6,800 nucleotides of DNA. Source: CBDUUP01 sp965370435. GTDB lineage: Bacteria; Chloroflexota; Anaerolineae; Anaerolineales; UBA11579. Positions 5,442-6,800 of this stretch are shown here, in pieces. Under the pieces are notes generated by a model. That model made no database searches. It had not been told where the DNA came from and saw only the letters and a list, made by a program, of their open reading frames with translations. Position 1 is the first letter of the stretch. Each line of letters starts with the position of its first letter. Where the stretch lies: positions 1 to 6,800 of the forward strand of contig CBDUUP010000253.1 of NCBI GenBank assembly GCA_965370435.1, in the 5' to 3' direction. The translations under genes were made by a program, and so were the position numbers.

Positions 5442-6800
5442 CCTTCGTTACGAAAAATCTCCCATAAGCGGTTGGGGCTGAGGGGGATTTCGAGGATCTC
5501 AATGCCGGTATCCGACAGCGCGTCCTCCACGGCCTGGGCGAAGAGCGGCCCCACCGGGATAGCGCCCGCTTCTCCAGCGCCTTTCACGCCCATAGGGTTG
5601 AGGGGCGAGGGGGTCTCTTTATGGCCGGTCACTATGGGGGGCATTTCGAGCGCGGTGGGCAGCAGGAAATCCATGAAGGAAGCGTTGAGAAGCTGGCCGT
5701 TGTCGTCGTAGAATAACTGCTCGTAGAAGGCGTTGCCCAGCCCTTGGGCTACCCCGCCGTGGACTTGCCCGTCCAGGATGAGGGGGTTGATCACCGGGCC
5801 GCAGTCGTGGACGACGACGTATTTCTGAATATCCACGTCCATGGTCTCGGGGTCCACTTCCAGGATCAAGGCGTGGACGCCGCTGGCGGTTGCGCCGCGC
5901 TCGGGGCCGAAGTAGTTGGTGGCTTCGAGGCCGGGTTCGGTGCCCGGCTTGACGGCTCCCCGCAGGGGGTTGGCTTGCTGCGCCAGTTCTCCCAAGGGGA
6001 TGGCCTGTTGGGGGACGCCTTTCACTCGTACTTCGCCGTTCACCAGTTCCAGGTCTTCCTCGGCGGCCTCGAAGGTGTCGGAGGCCAGCTTGAGAATCTT
6101 CTTGCGCACGTCTTTGGCCGCCTCGTTGATGGCGTTGCCCGCCACCACCGCGCCCCGGCTGGCAAAAGTTCCCGCGCCCCAGTAGAACAGGTCGGTGTCG
6201 CCGGTGACGACCTCCACGTCGGTGACGGCCACGCCCAATTGGTCGGCGACGATCTGGGCGAAGACGGTGTAATGTCCCTGCCCCTGGGTGCCGATGCCGG
6301 TCACCACCGATACCTTGCCGCTGTTCAACACCTGCACTCTGGCCCCCTCGTAAGGGCCGATGCCGGTGCCTTCCACGTAGGCGACCAGGCCGATGCCGAC
6401 CACCTTGCCCTCGGCGCGCAGGCGGGGCTGGGTTTCCTTGACGAACTCCTCGTAGCCGATCAAATCCAGGGCCTCCTCCAGCACCGGCTGGTGGTTGCCG
6501 CTGTCGTAGATCAGCGGTTCGAAGTCCTGGTAGATGATCTCATTGTCGTAGGGATACGCATCCGGGGGGATGAAGTTGCGGCGGCGGATCTCCACCTTGT
6601 CTATGCCCAGTTCTTTGGAGGCCAGGTCGAGCAGGCGCTCCATCACGAAGACGCCGTGCTGCCGTCCCGCGCCCCGGTAGGGCGTGACGATGGTCTTGTT
6701 GGTGAAGATGGCGGTGAACTCGGTGTAGTAATGGGGGACGTGGTAAGGCCCCAGCAAGGTGCATTGGGTGTTGATGGGGATGGTCAGGCCGTAGGGGATG
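5438..6800 (-). CDS. Molybdenum hydroxylase large (Mo-binding) subunit, xanthine dehydrogenase/CoxL superfamily, N-terminus beyond window
   Basis: The last 453 residues of the molybdopterin-cytosine-dinucleotide-type catalytic subunit; the frame is open through base 6799, so the TTG at 6757 is not a start. Full members have about 750-800 residues, so roughly 300 are missing. Visible landmarks: PYRGAGR (6682-6662) followed by MERLLDLAS and RRRNFI; GTQGQGHYTVFAQIVAD, a cofactor-contacting loop; GTFASRGAVVAGNA; and GVKGAGEAG, whose Glu at 5572-5570 occupies the position of the catalytic base. The PYRGAGR loop resembles form II CoxL-like proteins (AYRGAGR) and lacks the AYxCSFR loop of true CO dehydrogenases, so CO oxidation is unlikely; a purine, N-heterocycle or aldehyde is more plausible. 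FAD and iron-sulfur subunits should lie upstream, off the right edge. It is coupled to the DUF2877 gene by an ATGA overlap. Confidence 0.93.
   Translation of the reverse strand, partial: IPYGLTIPINTQCTLLGPYHVPHYYTEFTAIFTNKTIVTPYRGAGRQHGVFVMERLLDLASKELGIDKVEIRRRNFIPPDAYPYDNEIIYQDFEPLIYDSGNHQPVLEEALDLIGYEEFVKETQPRLRAEGKVVGIGLVAYVEGTGIGPYEGARVQVLNSGKVSVVTGIGTQGQGHYTVFAQIVADQLGVAVTDVEVVTGDTDLFYWGAGTFASRGAVVAGNAINEAAKDVRKKILKLASDTFEAAEEDLELVNGEVRVKGVPQQAIPLGELAQQANPLRGAVKPGTEPGLEATNYFGPERGATASGVHALILEVDPETMDVDIQKYVVVHDCGPVINPLILDGQVHGGVAQGLGNAFYEQLFYDDNGQLLNASFMDFLLPTALEMPPIVTGHKETPSPLNPMGVKGAGEAGAIPVGPLFAQAVEDALSDTGIEILEIPLSPNRLWEIFRNEG

Noticed and set aside
6755..6757. TTG at 6757 as the start of the molybdenum hydroxylase gene.
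   Set aside because: The frame continues with sensible family sequence to the right edge and the protein would lack its N-terminal third, so the true start is outside the window.

Overview
The window looks like ordinary chromosomal DNA from a GC-rich bacterium. The style of the proteins (a pyruvate-dehydrogenase-type E2, a lone receiver protein with an unnamed partner, a CoxL-like hydroxylase, a CaiB/BaiF CoA-transferase) suggests Chloroflexota, perhaps Anaerolineae. This is an inference from protein flavour; no rRNA or other phylogenetic marker is present.

Left part, plus strand (1-2110): the 3' two-thirds of a dihydrolipoamide acyltransferase (E2) gene enters from the left edge, with its lipoyl domain outside the window. 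After a 142-bp gap holding a plausible sigma-70 promoter come a stand-alone receiver-domain response regulator (1129-1512) and, 13 bases later, an uncharacterised 194-residue soluble protein (1526-2110). These two probably form a small transcription unit.

Middle (2111-2283): a convergent intergenic region. It holds an imperfect hairpin and, on the minus strand, a short remnant of the C-terminal end of an AMP-forming acyl-CoA synthetase. The remnant lies directly downstream of a complete family III CoA-transferase gene (3486-2284), which suggests that a CoA-transferase/acyl-CoA-synthetase pair was lost by deletion.

Right part, minus strand (6800-2284): reading leftwards, a molybdenum hydroxylase large subunit (xanthine dehydrogenase/CoxL superfamily, N-terminus beyond the right edge), a DUF2877/AllH-like protein and an NmrA-like NAD(P)-binding protein are joined by two consecutive 4-base ATGA stop/start overlaps, so they form one translationally coupled operon. 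A 168-bp spacer with a perfect 20-bp tandem duplication, a 9-bp stem-loop and a separate 9-bp inverted pair divides it from the CoA-transferase, which has its own strong Shine-Dalgarno sequence.

The most interesting point is the AllH-like protein coupled to a molybdenum hydroxylase and an NmrA-type reductase. AllH is known as a subunit of the oxamate carbamoyltransferase of allantoin degradation. Here neither AllF nor AllG is visible, so the operon may belong to purine or N-heterocycle catabolism, or to another pathway in which the DUF2877 fold has a different partner. No RNA genes, CRISPR arrays, insertion sequences or phage genes were seen.
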